Part shown: in pieces, positions 62,080-64,000 of the stretch
Layout: each line of letters begins with the position of its first letter
Numbering within the stretch: position 1 is the first letter of the stretch
Assembly (NCBI GenBank): GCA_024138015.1
Contig: JAMXBB010000004.1
Span: forward strand, 78,067,962 to 78,131,961
Direction: 5' to 3'
DNA: 64,000 bases
Source of the DNA: Lumnitzera littorea
Lineage: Eukaryota > Streptophyta > Magnoliopsida > Myrtales > Combretaceae
The notes under the pieces: model-generated
Database searches by the model: none
Told to the model about the DNA's origin: nothing
What the model saw: the letters and a program-made list of their open reading frames with translations, nothing else
Made by a program: the position numbers and the translations under genes

Positions 62080-64000
62080 GATAGGCTCATACACTTATAA
62101 GTAAGTCTATTAGCCTTAAGCCCATTAATTAGCTCATTTTAAATAACCATAAATTAATCAAACTCTATGTCATTCATTAATTACTTAAATAATTGGATAA
62201 ATGTCATTTTGTCCATGAGCATATAAATTCCCTATCTTTCCTCATCATTTTCAACTCTTAGAGATAATAGAGAAATAACATTACTTTTTAAGAATTCAAG
62301 TCTCTAAGATCAAACAAATAATTCAAGCAAAAAATTGATTTCACTCGCTCAAATTATAAAGTGAACGCCCGAAGTCCCATTTGGCTAGTTTATTTGTCAC
62401 TTGCATTTGAGATATTGAAATTATTTATTTCACTGCTTCATTCTCTCCTAATCATTCCTTCAGATCTCACTCTCACTTTCCTTTTCTAAAATTACGTATG
62501 GTGCATGACTTATGCAACACGTAAGTGACTACTCCAATCAATTTTCTACTTCTACAAACATCAATCATATGTTTACATAGTTGCATGTGAGATGATGGAA
62601 CAAGAGAGGGTAGGACAGTTACAAGTCTTATCTTTTTTTTACTTTAAATTATCAATTATGTGGAACCGACACTTAATACCTAGGCTTCATAGGTAAGATG
62701 AGTAACCAACCCAAGACTTATGGACTTAGCAAATAGATAGTCGATTAACGAATAAGCTTGTCAAGCCCTATTGGGCTCTCTACCCCTAGGGTCGATTCTC
62801 CATTTAGATTCATCCCATGCTCTTGTCAAATACCTCATAAATGTGTTTCATAAAACAAATTTAAATTTAATAAATATAATAAAAATTTGACTATTTTAAC
62901 TCATTACAAACTAATTAGTGTTGAAAAATATCGGCATACACTTTAATAGACAATTCAAACAAATGATTAAAACAAAAAATCTCATAATGATAATGCATAT
63001 TTATCATAATTTTAACTTTTATTCATTTTTACATAATATTGGACATATGCTTAGAAAAATAACTTGCTCTAATTTTAAGTGCTAGTCTTTCTTAAATGTG
63101 TCATTCAAAAAATTTACAAATTCTATAAGCCATAAAGTATCTTATTAACTACATAACATTCAAGATATAAATGATTATAAAAAGTTACAAGAGAAATTAT
63201 CTTTAAATCTTAAGATATGATACCTATTTCTAGAGGAAAAAGACAAAATCTCATATTCTAACATTGAAGCAATTTATTTGTGGTATATTTAGTTGACTTT
63301 ATAGAAATTGATTCATGATGGATATTAGATATTGTAAAGTTTCTATTTTAAGTTTTTAAATATTCACATTAAAATCTATCTAAAACCCATAGGGATGAAT
63401 AAATAATTCTATAGGCAATCAACCCATTTTGTACTTAATCAAATAGGTTCTTAATAAGTATGAAGTGCACGTTTTGTGTATAGATTTTTTAAAACTCCAT
63501 ATAACACATAATACAACTAATGAGGTCTTCATATCCAATATCCAACCTAGAACCTAGAATCTATACTCAAAAGTATAGAGTGCACAAATTCCAAAGTATT
63601 ATGTATCTACTCAGTAAAAAATTATTGAATTATTTCAATAAATGAGTGACAAATGATAATATTAGATTTTTCTATCAATAAATTTTGTAGCACAAAAAGA
63701 GAAAAGGAGCCCGAGCCCAAAGGCTTTAGTTAATAACCTAAACAACTAAACTAATGCTATCTCTTTCACTTTACTATTTCTATTATTTTTCCCCATTTTT
63801 TTCCATCTTCATATTTTCCATTCTTTCCCCTGCTCTTTCCTATTTGCTAAATAACACGATCTCATGAATTGGAAATACCAAAGGTAGGAAATTTATATAT
63901 ATTTTTTCAATATTTCAAAGATTTTGCTACAAGTTCCGTAGGTCTACATATAAAAAACCTCCAATTAAATAAACATAAAATTTATAGGAAGAAGTGAAAA
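62080..64000. other. AT-rich DNA to the window edge
   Basis: No gene is supported. A TATA-like ATATAAATT near 62221 is followed by a leader-like tract, which could be an LTR or a promoter, but no paired repeat or ORF supports either. Confidence 0.45.

Noticed and set aside
1..64000. CRISPR arrays, tRNA and rRNA genes, prokaryotic operons
   Set aside because: Looked for and not seen; the base composition, introns and LTR elements indicate plant nuclear DNA. A covariance-model search for tRNA and miRNA genes would be needed to exclude small RNA genes fully.

Overview
This is an A+T-rich stretch of plant nuclear DNA. It has long non-coding AT tracts, microsatellites, one spliced gene with GT..AG intron ends, and LTR retrotransposons whose primer-binding sites match the plant initiator tRNA-Met. 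No prokaryotic or organellar signature is visible. By eye more than a third of the window is recognisable transposon. Every transposon ORF is broken, so this is a region of old, nested, decaying insertions.

Layout. Positions 1-2,720 hold the only credible cellular gene, on the minus strand: a small two-exon ORF of 102 residues with an Asn/Gln-rich start, a GA-rich leader and a TATA box. Positions 2,720-21,200 are AT-rich intergenic DNA carrying a MITE-like element (5,565-5,946), a 3.36-kb solo LTR with a perfect 5-bp target-site duplication (7,005-10,359), a foldback element (about 10,679-11,411) and a probable Tat/Ogre-type LTR (15,883 to about 18,060). Positions 21,206-37,624 are a minus-strand Ty3/gypsy element, called A here. 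It is interrupted by a second solo LTR of the same family as the first (25,217-28,539) and by a complete younger gypsy element, B (28,804-35,160). Positions 38,486-44,889 are a plus-strand gypsy element, C, flanked by a perfect GGCTT duplication. C sits inside a decayed minus-strand ORF of unknown identity (about 46,960 down to 38,303). Positions 51,480-53,747 hold the 5' half of a Ty1/copia element. Positions 55,695-62,079 hold a fourth gypsy element, D, on the minus strand.

Elements A-D share one architecture: an LTR of about 835-875 bp beginning TGATGGG or a decayed form of it, a tRNA-Met primer-binding site, gag with a CCHC knuckle, protease, reverse transcriptase, RNase H and integrase. 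B, C and D form one subfamily and A a second. In all four the pol reading frame runs past the polypurine tract into the 3' LTR and encodes a short basic motif of GPLTxSRAQ type. This resembles the CR motif of CRM-clade chromoviruses, so a CRM-like assignment is proposed but not proven. All four copies have lost the RT catalytic YFDD by four different changes.

I found no evidence for a new cellular system. The most interesting points are the LTR-spanning pol motif, the nested insertion history, an in-frame 327-bp duplication in the integrase of A, the unidentified ORF broken by element C, and the small unrecognised host gene.
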